Assembly (NCBI GenBank): GCA_947624815.1
Contig: CANQME010000010.1
Span: 1-44,692 of the forward strand
DNA length: 44,692 bases
Direction: 5' to 3'
Source: an uncultured Lachnospiraceae bacterium
Lineage (GTDB): Bacteria > Bacillota > Clostridia > Lachnospirales > Lachnospiraceae
The notes below the pieces were generated by a model, which saw only the letters and a program-made list of their open reading frames with translations, was not told the origin of the DNA and made no database searches. The position numbers were made by a program, and so were the translations under genes. Shown piece by piece: positions 26,724 to 34,767 of the stretch (the stretch's first letter is position 1; each line of letters starts with the position of its first letter).

Positions 26724-29498
26724 TTATTCCTTCTTTCCGGCGCGGAGGCCGAAGAACCCCATCAGGCCCAGTGCGAGCATCGCAATGACCGACAGCTCCA
26801 GGATGGGCCTTGAATCGCCTGTTTTCGGAGCGAACGCGGTCATCGGCACCTCCTCATCTGCGATCATAAACAGCGTATCCGGCACGGCGCCGAGCGGAAC
26901 CGGTTCCTCCGCGATCTCCAGTACAGGCAGGTCTCCGCCGTTTCGCGTCTCCCGGTTCTGCGGGACGCTCACCGCCTCTAAAGCTCCCGGCCTGCCCGGC
27001 GCTCTCTCCCCTGCCGGTGCCGCCGCTTCCTCCGTTGCACCTGTTTCCGCGGCTTCCGTCTCAGCTTCCGCCTCAGTCACTGCCGTTCCTGTTTCCGCGG
27101 CTTCCGTCTCAGCTTCCGCCTCAGTCACTGCCGTTCCTGTTTCTGCGGCTTCCGTCTCAGCCTCCGTCTCTGCAGCTGCCGTTCCTGTCCCTGCGGCTGA
27201 CTCCTCCTCAATCTCGGCCTCTTCCGAAGCCTCCGACCGCTCCTCAGCTTCGAGGGACTCTTTCGTTTCCTCTATCTGTTCTTCTGCTTCGGAAGACTCC
27301 TCCGTTTCCTCTGTCCGTTCTTCTGCCTCGGAAGACGCTTCCGTTTCCTCCGTCTGTTCTCCGGCTTCGGATGACTCTTCCGGCTCTTCAGGTTCTTCCG
27401 GTTCCTCCGGCTCTTCCGGCTCCGTGGGAGCCTCATCCCAGAATTCAAAGTCCTCCCCCTGATCCACGCCGTCGGACGTAAAGACTACGCTTCCGAATAC
27501 AGGCGTAGGCCCTTCTCCGGCGCCGATGAAGCACTGGGAGATGGCTCTGCTGGTTGACGTATAGAAATACACGTCTCTCGGAAGCATCCTCGTCCCGCTT
27601 ACCACAGCCGTATATGTCGTACCGGGCTTCGCGTCCACTTCAACCGACAGATACCTGGCGGAAACCGGTCCACGGTAGACTTCCTGCTCCTGTCCTTCGA
27701 AGACTGTGACCGACAGCTCGTCCCGGCCGGAGACCTCCATGCCGAGATCGAGCAGGAGTTTCATCCTGTCGCCCGCCTCGTCATACCGGAGCGCCTGTAC
27801 CGTCACCTCCGGATTCACCGGTTCGGCCGCGAAGGGCTCCGCCTGCTCCGTCAGCCATTCATAGATGAGATCAAAATTCTTCTGTACGATCCGGTGCCTC
27901 GCCTCCGGAATACCAAGATACTCCCAAATGCCCGAGGCAAGCGATGCCTCCATGCCGATCCACTGCGCGGTACACGCGGCGTCCGTCAGCGGCGCCTGCG
28001 TATTGCTCCGGGTCCTCCATAACGGTTCCGGTCTGTCGATAATTGCCGACGTCTTCGGATCCTCATAATTGACCGTATTCCAGATCGCCTCCTGTACGGC
28101 CAGGATCACCTGGTTCAGATCCAGCGTTCCTGGATTGATCTGATCCAGGCCGTCTCCGATCAGTCCGTCCCCTGCCATGCGCTCTACCATCTCATCGTAG
28201 GAAATGTAGGGATAGGAATTGAATACGATGGAATAGAGCCGGTCGACCGCCCCGCTCTCGTCCGCTTCGTCAAGTCCCAGGATCTCATAGGCGTCCTGCA
28301 CGCTGATCCTCCTATACCAGATCCCCTGACCGGCCGGATGAAGCCGGTCGCTGCAGTACAGATGCAGGACCTTCCTTTCGCTGTCACTAACGTCGATCAG
28401 ATTATACAGCTCCGGCGTAGCGTATCCCAGATAACGTCCCCGCTGGTAGTACCGGAACGCTTCCGGATCATCCGCATCCGGCGTACAGAACACATACGTC
28501 TCACCGGCCGCCTCCTTCCTTCCGTATTCCTTATTCATCTGGAGACGGGGCCGATTCTCGATGGAGTATCGTTCTGGATCGGGCGACCAGTCGCGTTCTT
28601 CCGGTTCGCCGCACGTATCCAGAGACTCTGTCTCCCGGATCCGGATCCGCCACGTCAGAACCTTCTCCTGTTCCGTTTCCTTTTCTTCCTCTTCCTCCTG
28701 TTCCCATAAAATATCCGAAGTTAAATTCCCCCCGGTCTCTTCCTCATCGTATATCTCCGATGCGTTTCCTTCCGGCTCCGGATCTCCCGGTACCTTTTTC
28801 TCCGTCATGTTTTCTTCTGCCGTGGCCGTTTCAGCCACGTTTGCTTCCGGCTCCTTCGCCGTATTCTCTTCCGTCACGGCTTTCTCCGCCACGTTCGCTT
28901 CCAACTCCTCCGCCGTATTCTCTTCCGTTCCGGCTTTCTCCGTCGCGTTCGCCGCCGATGCGACTGCCGGAACAGCCTCTTCCTCTTCGAGGGCACCGTC
29001 TTCGGAACGTTCCGTTGTCTGAAGATCCATCAATACCTGTTCCTCAGCATCGATGAATTCTTCCTCAGCATCGCCCCTGTACACGCCCGTCACCGTCACC
29101 GTACCGGGCCCCAGGATCAGCGCATCCCCGCCGTCCAGAAGCTGCAGAACATCCTCGTCGCCGGATTCCCACTCCGACACGTCTTCCACCGACAGCTCCT
29201 CGATCCCGTGACGATTCTTACGGATCAGTGCCTCCAGAAACGTCTCCGGATCCACAAGACCACAAAAAATCCAGGCCCCCTGCGAGTACCTGTATTCGAT
29301 CCAGTCCGTCCCCTCCGAAGCTCTGGAGACCGTAAGTTCCATATCGTATCCTTTGTCCGTTCCGGTTCCCATCCGGGTCACCGTTCTATCATCTGCATAC
29401 ACAGCCATGGCCGCCGTCCCGATATGAAGCGCGGCCAGAGAGGCTGCCAGAACGCCGGCGAGTATACGGCGCCTGATCCTAAGACCTTTCATTCTCAT
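26724..29498 (-). CDS. Cell-wall-anchored surface protein with thioester (TQXA) domain
   Basis: A 924-residue secreted protein. A signal peptide (RRRILAGVLAASLAAL, cut near AVYA-DD) is followed by an N-terminal beta-rich region, an acidic Glu/Thr/Ala repeat stretch (about 180-245), and a thioester domain with Cys382 in YCSD and Gln469 in AVQEAIW. In such domains Cys and Gln form an internal thioester that can bond covalently to host amines. Two small beta domains follow, then EEP repeats, 13-residue EETEESSEAE-type repeats and 16-residue tandem repeats. The end is a sortase-like signal FAPKTGD (889-895), a TM segment and AGKKE. The start at 29498 has GGAGG 7 bases upstream. Likely an adhesin; the target is unknown. 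Confidence 0.85.
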   Translation of the reverse strand: MRMKGLRIRRRILAGVLAASLAALHIGTAAMAVYADDRTVTRMGTGTDKGYDMELTVSRASEGTDWIEYRYSQGAWIFCGLVDPETFLEALIRKNRHGIEELSVEDVSEWESGDEDVLQLLDGGDALILGPGTVTVTGVYRGDAEEEFIDAEEQVLMDLQTTERSEDGALEEEEAVPAVASAANATEKAGTEENTAEELEANVAEKAVTEENTAKEPEANVAETATAEENMTEKKVPGDPEPEGNASEIYDEEETGGNLTSDILWEQEEEEEKETEQEKVLTWRIRIRETESLDTCGEPEERDWSPDPERYSIENRPRLQMNKEYGRKEAAGETYVFCTPDADDPEAFRYYQRGRYLGYATPELYNLIDVSDSERKVLHLYCSDRLHPAGQGIWYRRISVQDAYEILGLDEADESGAVDRLYSIVFNSYPYISYDEMVERMAGDGLIGDGLDQINPGTLDLNQVILAVQEAIWNTVNYEDPKTSAIIDRPEPLWRTRSNTQAPLTDAACTAQWIGMEASLASGIWEYLGIPEARHRIVQKNFDLIYEWLTEQAEPFAAEPVNPEVTVQALRYDEAGDRMKLLLDLGMEVSGRDELSVTVFEGQEQEVYRGPVSARYLSVEVDAKPGTTYTAVVSGTRMLPRDVYFYTSTSRAISQCFIGAGEGPTPVFGSVVFTSDGVDQGEDFEFWDEAPTEPEEPEEPEEPEEPEESSEAGEQTEETEASSEAEERTEETEESSEAEEQIEETKESLEAEERSEASEEAEIEEESAAGTGTAAAETEAETEAAETGTAVTEAEAETEAAETGTAVTEAEAETEAAETGATEEAAAPAGERAPGRPGALEAVSVPQNRETRNGGDLPVLEIAEEPVPLGAVPDTLFMIADEEVPMTAFAPKTGDSRPILELSVIAMLALGLMGFFGLRAGKKE
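27040..27183. repeat. Three tandem 48-bp repeats in the surface protein gene
   Basis: Copies begin at 27040, 27088 and 27136, and a partial fourth at 27184. The first two are essentially identical. Each encodes a 16-residue Ala/Glu/Thr unit (AETEAAETGTAVTEAE type) in the wall-spanning stalk. Copy number is likely to vary between strains. Confidence 0.85.
27222..27421. repeat. 39-bp and 9-bp repeat tracts in the surface protein gene
   Basis: About four degenerate 39-bp units encode SSEAEERTEETEE-type 13-mers, followed by a run of 9-bp units encoding Glu-Glu-Pro. Both lie in the stalk between the folded domains and the wall anchor. Confidence 0.7.
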
Positions 29499-29541
29499 GT
29501 CTCTTCCTCCCAGGATGTAAGCATTTGCGGATTTCATTTCC

Positions 29542-29569
29542 ATTATAATCGTTTCAACGCGCGAAACAA
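29542..29569 (-). promoter_or_regulatory. Promoter of the surface protein gene with an internal palindrome
   Basis: TTGTTT (29564-29569) and TATAAT (29542-29547) on the minus strand are 16 bases apart. GTTTC-N7-GAAAC (29551-29567) occupies the spacer and part of the -35, an arrangement suited to repression. Confidence 0.6.
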
Positions 29570-29640
29570 TGAATCGTCTTAAGTACTTTATGTACCACGT
29601 TTCTCTTTTACATTTTCCCTTCCGACTTCCATGATTCCTA

Positions 29641-29669
29641 TTTTCATTTTTTGTTTTATCCATTATAAT
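29641..29669 (+). promoter_or_regulatory. Promoter of the alpha-galactosidase gene
   Basis: TTTTCA (29641-29646) and TATAAT (29664-29669) have a 17-base spacer. The start codon is about 50 bases downstream. Confidence 0.6.
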
Positions 29670-29719
29670 GAACTGGACAAGGTATCAATCGGATTACCGC
29701 AGAACGGAGGTACATGAAT

Positions 29720-30853
29720 ATGATGAAACTGACGCCGCCCATGGGCTGGAATTCCTGGAACACCTTTGGAAATAACATCAGCGAACAGCTGATCTTTGAA
29801 ACCGCAGACGCCATGACAGAGCTGGGGCTTCCGAAAATAGGCTATGAATATCTGGTGATCGACGACTGCTGGTCTTTGCGGGAACGAGACGCGTCCGACC
29901 GTCTCGTCGCCGACCCGGCCAAATTCCCTCACGGAATGAAGGCCGTAGCCGATTACGTCCATTCGAAGGGACTGAAATTCGGCATGTATTCCTGCGCCGG
30001 GAATCTGACCTGCGCCGGATATCCGGGAAGCTTCGAACACGAATTCATCGACGCGGAGACCTTCGCCTCCTGGGGCGTGGATTTCCTCAAGTACGACTAC
30101 TGCTACCACAGCCCCATCATCGCCGGCAAATACCTTTACGGCCGCATGGGACTTGCCCTGGACAACTGCGGCCGCGACATCCTGCTGTCCGCCTGCTCCT
30201 GGGGCTCGGATGAAACCCATGAATGGATCAAGACCACCGGCGCGTCCGCGTGGCGCTCTACCGGCGACATCTTCGATACCTGGGAGTCCGTGAAGAGTCT
30301 GGTGAAGCAGCAGGAACGGCTTCATCCGTTTAACGGCGTCGGCTGCTTCAACGACATGGACATGCTGATCGTAGGCATGTACGGCAAGGGCAATGTCGGC
30401 CTGTCCGGATGCACCGACACCCAGTACAGGACGCATTTCTCCATATGGGCTTTCCTGGGGTCTCCGCTGATGATCGGCTGCGACGTGCGGAACATGACCG
30501 AGGCCACGAAGCAGATCCTGACCAATGAGGAGCTGATCCGGATTAACCAGGATCCGGCGTGCCGGCAGCCGTTTAAGCTGACCGGGATCTGGTGCGGAGA
30601 CGATATGGTTATCTATGCGAAGCACCTCGCGGACGGTGATCTGGCCATCGGACTTTTCAACCTGAGCGATCAGAAATCGGCCGCACGGTTCAATCTGGAC
30701 GAGATCGGCCTGCCCCACAGCACCGGCAGGACCCTGGCCATGACCGAGCTGTGGACCGGCGAGACCGTTACGGTCACCAATTCCACGTTCAGCAGGGATC
30801 TGGAAGCCTATGACTGCGCCGTCTACCGCGCCAAAGTGGTCAGGCGGTCATGA
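29720..30853 (+). CDS. Alpha-galactosidase, glycoside hydrolase family 27
   Basis: A 377-residue GH27 retaining enzyme that releases terminal alpha-galactose from oligosaccharides. Family stretches are TPPMGWNSWNTFG at the start, VIDDCW, and the nucleophile Asp126 in FLKYDYC. The acid/base is Asp183 in WRSTGDIFDTW. Cys and Trp residues typical of the barrel are kept, and a C-terminal beta domain follows. No signal peptide is seen, so it should act in the cytoplasm on imported sugar. The ATG at 29720 is preferred (9 bases from GGAGG); one at 29714 is too close. Its stop overlaps the next start as ATGA. Confidence 0.95.
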   Translation: MMKLTPPMGWNSWNTFGNNISEQLIFETADAMTELGLPKIGYEYLVIDDCWSLRERDASDRLVADPAKFPHGMKAVADYVHSKGLKFGMYSCAGNLTCAGYPGSFEHEFIDAETFASWGVDFLKYDYCYHSPIIAGKYLYGRMGLALDNCGRDILLSACSWGSDETHEWIKTTGASAWRSTGDIFDTWESVKSLVKQQERLHPFNGVGCFNDMDMLIVGMYGKGNVGLSGCTDTQYRTHFSIWAFLGSPLMIGCDVRNMTEATKQILTNEELIRINQDPACRQPFKLTGIWCGDDMVIYAKHLADGDLAIGLFNLSDQKSAARFNLDEIGLPHSTGRTLAMTELWTGETVTVTNSTFSRDLEAYDCAVYRAKVVRRS

Positions 30854-31041
30854 GCGCCTGTATGCAGTGCGGGCGGGAGCTGACCCACAATGAGATCGGC
30901 GCCCATAAGAAATTCATCAACCGCGGAAGCACCCAATTCCTTTGCAGGGACTGCCTGGCCGCAAGGCTGGGCGTTCCCGCACAGCTGATCGACCGTAAGA
31001 TCGAAGAATTCAAAAAACAGGGCTGCACCCTGTTTGTCTGA
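30850..31041 (+). CDS. Small four-cysteine, probably zinc-binding protein
   Basis: A 63-residue protein with CMQC near the start and CRDC after about 27 residues, a likely zinc ribbon or knuckle, and a third region with one further Cys near the C-terminus. I do not recognise a named family. It begins inside the alpha-galactosidase stop codon (ATGA), and the YprB-type exonuclease gene starts 17 bases later, so the three form a tight operon. The length, the charged middle (HNEIGAHKKFINRG) and the coupled position make it a real gene. Function is unknown; nucleic-acid or protein binding is possible. Confidence 0.75.
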   Translation: MSACMQCGRELTHNEIGAHKKFINRGSTQFLCRDCLAARLGVPAQLIDRKIEEFKKQGCTLFV

Positions 31042-31058
31042 AGAAAGAGAGCCTGTCC

Positions 31059-32162
31059 ATGATCACCGTACAAAAGAGCATCTCCCTTCCCGATACCTAT
31101 CCGCTAAAGCGGCTGGGACGTCTTGAGGAGCTTCTCTTCTTTGATATTGAGACCACCGGATTTTCCGGCGAATACTCCCGGCTCTATCTGATCGGATGCA
31201 CGTTCTGCCGCAGCGGCAGCTGGCAGCTGATCCAGTGGTTCGCCGATTCGCCCGGCGCCGAAGAAGAGATCCTTACCGCGTTCTTCGGGTTTCTGAAGCA
31301 GTTTTCGGCCGTCGTTCATTTCAACGGAGACGGCTTTGATATCCCGTTTCTTCTGAAGCGCTGCGCCGCCCACGGTCTGGAATATGACTTCACGGCGGTT
31401 AGGAGCGTGGATATCTACCGCCGGATCAGGCCCTACCGCGCCCTTTTGGGCCTTGACAGTCTGAAACAGAAATCCATCGAACGGTTTCTCGGCGTCTGCC
31501 GTGAGGATCCGTACAGCGGCGGACAGCTGATCGAGGTTTACCAGGCGTACTTAAGGAGCCGCGAGGACCGTCTCTACGACATGCTGATGCTCCATAACCG
31601 GGAGGATCTGGAGGGAATGCCGCTGATCCTGCCCATTCTGAACTATCCGGATCTTCTGGAGCATGATTTTGCGCTTAAAAGCCAGTCCGTACAGGAGATC
31701 CCTGATCCCGACGGAAGCGCGCACCCCGTGCTCGTTCTCCGCGCCGTAAGCGATTACGCCGTTCCCGTCGGACTGTCCTGGACGGTCCATGCGGGGGCCT
31801 GCGCCTGCCGCGCCCGTCTTTCGGACAATCTCCTGACCCTGGAAACGGATCTCCTCATCGGCGAGCTGAAACATTTCTACGCGGATTACCGCAATTACTA
31901 CTACCTGCCCTTCGAGGACAGCGCAGTCCACAAAAGCGTCGGCGAATATGTGGAGCGTTCCGCCAGACAGAAGGCGACGCCCCAGAACTGCTATACAAGA
32001 AGAACCGGCGTTTTCATCCCAAACGCCGGTCCTGTCTGCGAAACTGAATTCAAAGATCATTACAAAGATCCCTATACCTATGCGGAATACAGCGAGTCCC
32101 TATTCACGGATCCGGCTGTCCTGAACCGGTATCTGCACGGGATCCTCCGGCTGTCCGTCTGA
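31059..32162 (+). CDS. Ribonuclease H-like exonuclease, YprB type
   Basis: A 367-residue protein with an N-terminal 3'-5' exonuclease fold of the DEDDh type: FFDIETTG gives Asp29 and Glu31, FNGDGFDIPFL gives Asp94, and LHNREDLEGM gives His179 and Asp183. This pattern and length match the YprB/RNase H-like family (DUF in Firmicutes). The C-terminal 160 residues are a beta-rich region not recognised. It is likely active on RNA or DNA ends; the substrate is unknown. It follows the zinc-binding gene closely and converges on the NlpC/P60 gene with a 16-base gap and no visible terminator. Confidence 0.87.
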   Translation: MITVQKSISLPDTYPLKRLGRLEELLFFDIETTGFSGEYSRLYLIGCTFCRSGSWQLIQWFADSPGAEEEILTAFFGFLKQFSAVVHFNGDGFDIPFLLKRCAAHGLEYDFTAVRSVDIYRRIRPYRALLGLDSLKQKSIERFLGVCREDPYSGGQLIEVYQAYLRSREDRLYDMLMLHNREDLEGMPLILPILNYPDLLEHDFALKSQSVQEIPDPDGSAHPVLVLRAVSDYAVPVGLSWTVHAGACACRARLSDNLLTLETDLLIGELKHFYADYRNYYYLPFEDSAVHKSVGEYVERSARQKATPQNCYTRRTGVFIPNAGPVCETEFKDHYKDPYTYAEYSESLFTDPAVLNRYLHGILRLSV

Positions 32163-32178
32163 TCCCGCGCCTCCCCGA

Positions 32179-33834
32179 TCAGTCGATCACGTTGCGGATC
32201 CGATACGGCGTCCGGTAATTCCAGGTGGAGATCCGGATGCCGCTTCTTCTGCTCGCCGCATGGACGATCTGCCCGTTGCCGATATACATGGCCACGTGGT
32301 TTACCGTACCGCTGCTGTTGGCGTAGAAGATCAGATCGCCCGGCCGCATCTGGCTGGAAGTAACCGCACGGCCCGATTTGGACTGATCCCTGGACACCCT
32401 CGGAAGCGAAATGCCGAAGTTCTTCATCACCGACTGCACGAAACCGGAGCAGTCGGCGCCCCTTGTCAGGCTGGTGCCTCCCCAGACATAAGGATTCCCT
32501 ACATATTTCAAAGCAAAATTCACGATCTGCGCGCGTCTGGCAGCCTGCTGGTTGGCGATCTCCTCAAGCGGGGAGAACTTGATCGCCTCCTCCAGCGCAT
32601 AACGTACCTCGACGTTGTTGTCCCTGGTAGAAATGTACGCGGCGTCGCTGTCCTCCATATCGCCGGCGTCCAGCTCGATCTGCACCCAGCCGTCCAGCTG
32701 GTCGATCACCGGATACCGCTCCTCCTTGGAGATCTGCGTCCACACGCCGGAATCCGTACTCGGCTCCTTGCGCACGTTCAGCTTATCGGTATTGACAACG
32801 GCCATCAGCGTCGCCGTATTCATCGCCAGGTCGACCGCCTCCTGGCCGGTCGCCACATACTCCGGATTCGTGGTCACATAGCCGCTTATGGAACCGGACT
32901 GGATCTTGTACCAGTCGCCCTCCTGGCCGAGGATATCGGCCGCCGCCTTACTTGGAAGCTTGCCGATGATATTGGCGTTGCCTTCATCCGCGGGCGTCTT
33001 CCTGACGTTCAGATAATCCGTTACCTTGGAGATCAGGAGGTTTTTGTACTTGCTGACCGCCATGGACTTCTTATCCAACTTCCGCGCCTCGTTCAGCGCC
33101 AGCTTCACATCCACATAGTCCGCGGAAATATAACCGCTGGCGATCCTGACCCATCCGTCCAGCTGTTCCTCCACAACGTACCGTTCGCCCGCCAGGGCCT
33201 GTCCGATGATGTTCGAATCCTCGATAGACGGAGTCAGACGGATATTCAGACTGTCGTCCTCCGATACGTTTACGATGGCACGCAGCTTCACCTGCTCCAG
33301 CGCCGCTGCCCTGGCTTCTTCGCCGGTCAGCACAAACTGGGAGGAAATGTATCCGTCCACGCCGCCGGAGCTGATGTGATACCAGTCTCCCTCCTGGTCA
33401 AGGATCTCGCAGACGCTGTCCGGCTGCATCTTGCCGATGATATCTCCGTCGGAAGCCGGAGTCCTGCGTACATTCAGATACCCGCCCTCAATCCGGATCA
33501 GTCCCAGATTCGTATAAGCATCCACCACATCCTGCCGCGCCTGTTCCTCGGCCGCCTGCGATTCCTCCTCCTGCCGCCGGCGTTCGGCCTCCTCCGACTG
33601 ACGAAGGGCTTCGGCGTCCATGGTCGTCTCGTTATTCGCCGCCGCGACCGCCTCCAGGGTCTCCTCCTCTCCCTTTCGTCCTCCGCCGGACGTGCGGATC
33701 ACAATGATCAGCACCACCACCAGAAGAATCAGCCCTGCCGCCGCGAGCAGATACAGAAACGGTCTGGGATCCCTCCCCCGACGCTTCCTCCGTACCCGCG
33801 CCAGCATTGCCTCGTAATCGCTTTTATCCGTCAT
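32179..33834 (-). CDS. NlpC/P60 cell wall endopeptidase with four SH3b domains
   Basis: A 551-residue type II membrane protein. A basic N-terminus is followed by a TM segment (residues ~26-46), a Glu/Arg/Gln-rich coiled linker (to ~105), four bacterial SH3 domains (about 110-175, 185-245, 265-330 and 340-405, each with LNVR/LNIR), and a C-terminal NlpC/P60 domain. The catalytic residues are Cys462 in ADCSGF, His513 in NHVAMYIG and His525 in IVHAA. Such enzymes cleave D-Glu to diamino acid bonds in peptidoglycan stem peptides, and the SH3b domains target the wall. GGGAG motifs precede the ATG. It is preceded by a cytidylate-kinase-like gene on the same strand. Confidence 0.93.
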   Translation of the reverse strand: MTDKSDYEAMLARVRRKRRGRDPRPFLYLLAAAGLILLVVVLIIVIRTSGGGRKGEEETLEAVAAANNETTMDAEALRQSEEAERRRQEEESQAAEEQARQDVVDAYTNLGLIRIEGGYLNVRRTPASDGDIIGKMQPDSVCEILDQEGDWYHISSGGVDGYISSQFVLTGEEARAAALEQVKLRAIVNVSEDDSLNIRLTPSIEDSNIIGQALAGERYVVEEQLDGWVRIASGYISADYVDVKLALNEARKLDKKSMAVSKYKNLLISKVTDYLNVRKTPADEGNANIIGKLPSKAAADILGQEGDWYKIQSGSISGYVTTNPEYVATGQEAVDLAMNTATLMAVVNTDKLNVRKEPSTDSGVWTQISKEERYPVIDQLDGWVQIELDAGDMEDSDAAYISTRDNNVEVRYALEEAIKFSPLEEIANQQAARRAQIVNFALKYVGNPYVWGGTSLTRGADCSGFVQSVMKNFGISLPRVSRDQSKSGRAVTSSQMRPGDLIFYANSSGTVNHVAMYIGNGQIVHAASRRSGIRISTWNYRTPYRIRNVID

Positions 33835-33888
33835 CTCCCGTTGCTCTCCCGTCTATCGTATTCTCCCTGTTCTCTTCCGAACAGTCTG

Positions 33889-34524
33889 TCAGAAGCTGAT
33901 GCCCCGCAGTCTCAGATAGGTCTTCACCAGCTCCGCCGCCTGATCGATCTCCAGTGCGGACGCATTGATCGGCAGATCGTAGTTGGACATATCCTCCCAT
34001 TCCTTGCCGGTATAATACTTATAATAGTCCCGCCGCTGCTTGCTGATCCGGTTCACCCGGCGCAGGGCTTCCTTCGTATCGACGCCGTCCACCTCCATCA
34101 CGCGCCGGATACAGGTCGTGATATCCGCGTACACGAAAAGGCGGATCAGGTTCTCGCACATCGCCGCGTTCAGCACGAAATCCGCGCATCTCCCCATGAT
34201 GATGCAGGACTGTTCGGACGCAACCTTGCGGATGATCTTGGCCTGGAACCGGAACAGATTCTCCGGCGACGCCACGTCGTCGTCCACCGACGGCTCCTCC
34301 AGACTGGTATGAAGTCCGCCGACGGCGCGGAAGAACAGGTTCGCGCCCGCCTTCTCATCATTCAGCCGGAACAGATTCTCGCTGACCGCGCTGTCCTCCG
34401 ACGCCATCCTCAGGATCTCCTCATCGTAAAACGGGATCCCCAGCTCCTCCGACAGCTTCCGCCCCATCATGCGTCCGCCGCTTCCATACAGTCTGCCGAT
34501 CGTGATCACATACTTTTCTGCCAT
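33889..34524 (-). CDS. Cytidylate kinase-like family protein
   Basis: A 211-residue P-loop protein of the cytidylate-kinase-like family (distinct from true Cmk). The nucleotide loop is ITIGRLYGSGGRMMGRKLSE, followed by IPFYDEEIL. The middle has IIMGRCADFVL and a lid region rich in Arg (RRVNRISKQRRDYYKYYTG). These proteins are widespread in Clostridia, and their substrate has not been settled. The start at 34524 (MAEKYVITIGR) has AGGAGGG upstream; an ATG two codons earlier is too close. It lies 54 bases before the NlpC/P60 gene and divergent from asnA. Confidence 0.87.
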   Translation of the reverse strand: MAEKYVITIGRLYGSGGRMMGRKLSEELGIPFYDEEILRMASEDSAVSENLFRLNDEKAGANLFFRAVGGLHTSLEEPSVDDDVASPENLFRFQAKIIRKVASEQSCIIMGRCADFVLNAAMCENLIRLFVYADITTCIRRVMEVDGVDTKEALRRVNRISKQRRDYYKYYTGKEWEDMSNYDLPINASALEIDQAAELVKTYLRLRGISF

Positions 34525-34609
34525 ATCCATACCCTCCTCGTTCTGTTCTGTGCGGTCAAGCCGCGCCCCTGCGCCGCCGCTTCGTTCCTCCGCCGGCGCC
34601 CTGTATTTT

Positions 34610-34618
34610 AGTATAGCA
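34610..34618 (-). promoter_or_regulatory. Extended -10 promoter for the kinase-like gene
   Basis: TGCTATACT on the minus strand (TATACT at 34610-34615) is a near-consensus extended -10. The -35 region is weak. Confidence 0.5.
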
Positions 34619-34629
34619 TACTTTTCTGC

Positions 34630-34646
34630 ATATTTCAGTGAAATAT
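34630..34646. promoter_or_regulatory. Perfect 17-bp palindrome between divergent promoters
   Basis: ATATTTCA-G-TGAAATAT lies between the -10 of the kinase-like gene and the -35 of asnA (3 bases away). It is a good candidate operator for one or both genes. Confidence 0.55.
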
Positions 34647-34648
34647 AT

Positions 34649-34677
34649 TTGTCAATATTCTTAAATTCTATTATAAT
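34649..34677 (+). promoter_or_regulatory. Promoter of asnA
   Basis: TTGTCA (34649-34654) and TATAAT (34672-34677) have an optimal 17-base spacer. The leader of about 85 bases shows no T-box landmarks. Confidence 0.8.
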
Positions 34678-34767
34678 AGATATGATTGTGCCGGTAAAGG
34701 ACTATTTCCCCCTGTCGGCAGACAGAGCGGTCCGGCATGAAGGATGAGAAACAAGGAGGATGATTTT

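Noticed and set aside
32260-34611. 783-codon plus-strand open frame
   Set aside because: It is the mirror of the NlpC/P60 and kinase-like genes, both well supported.
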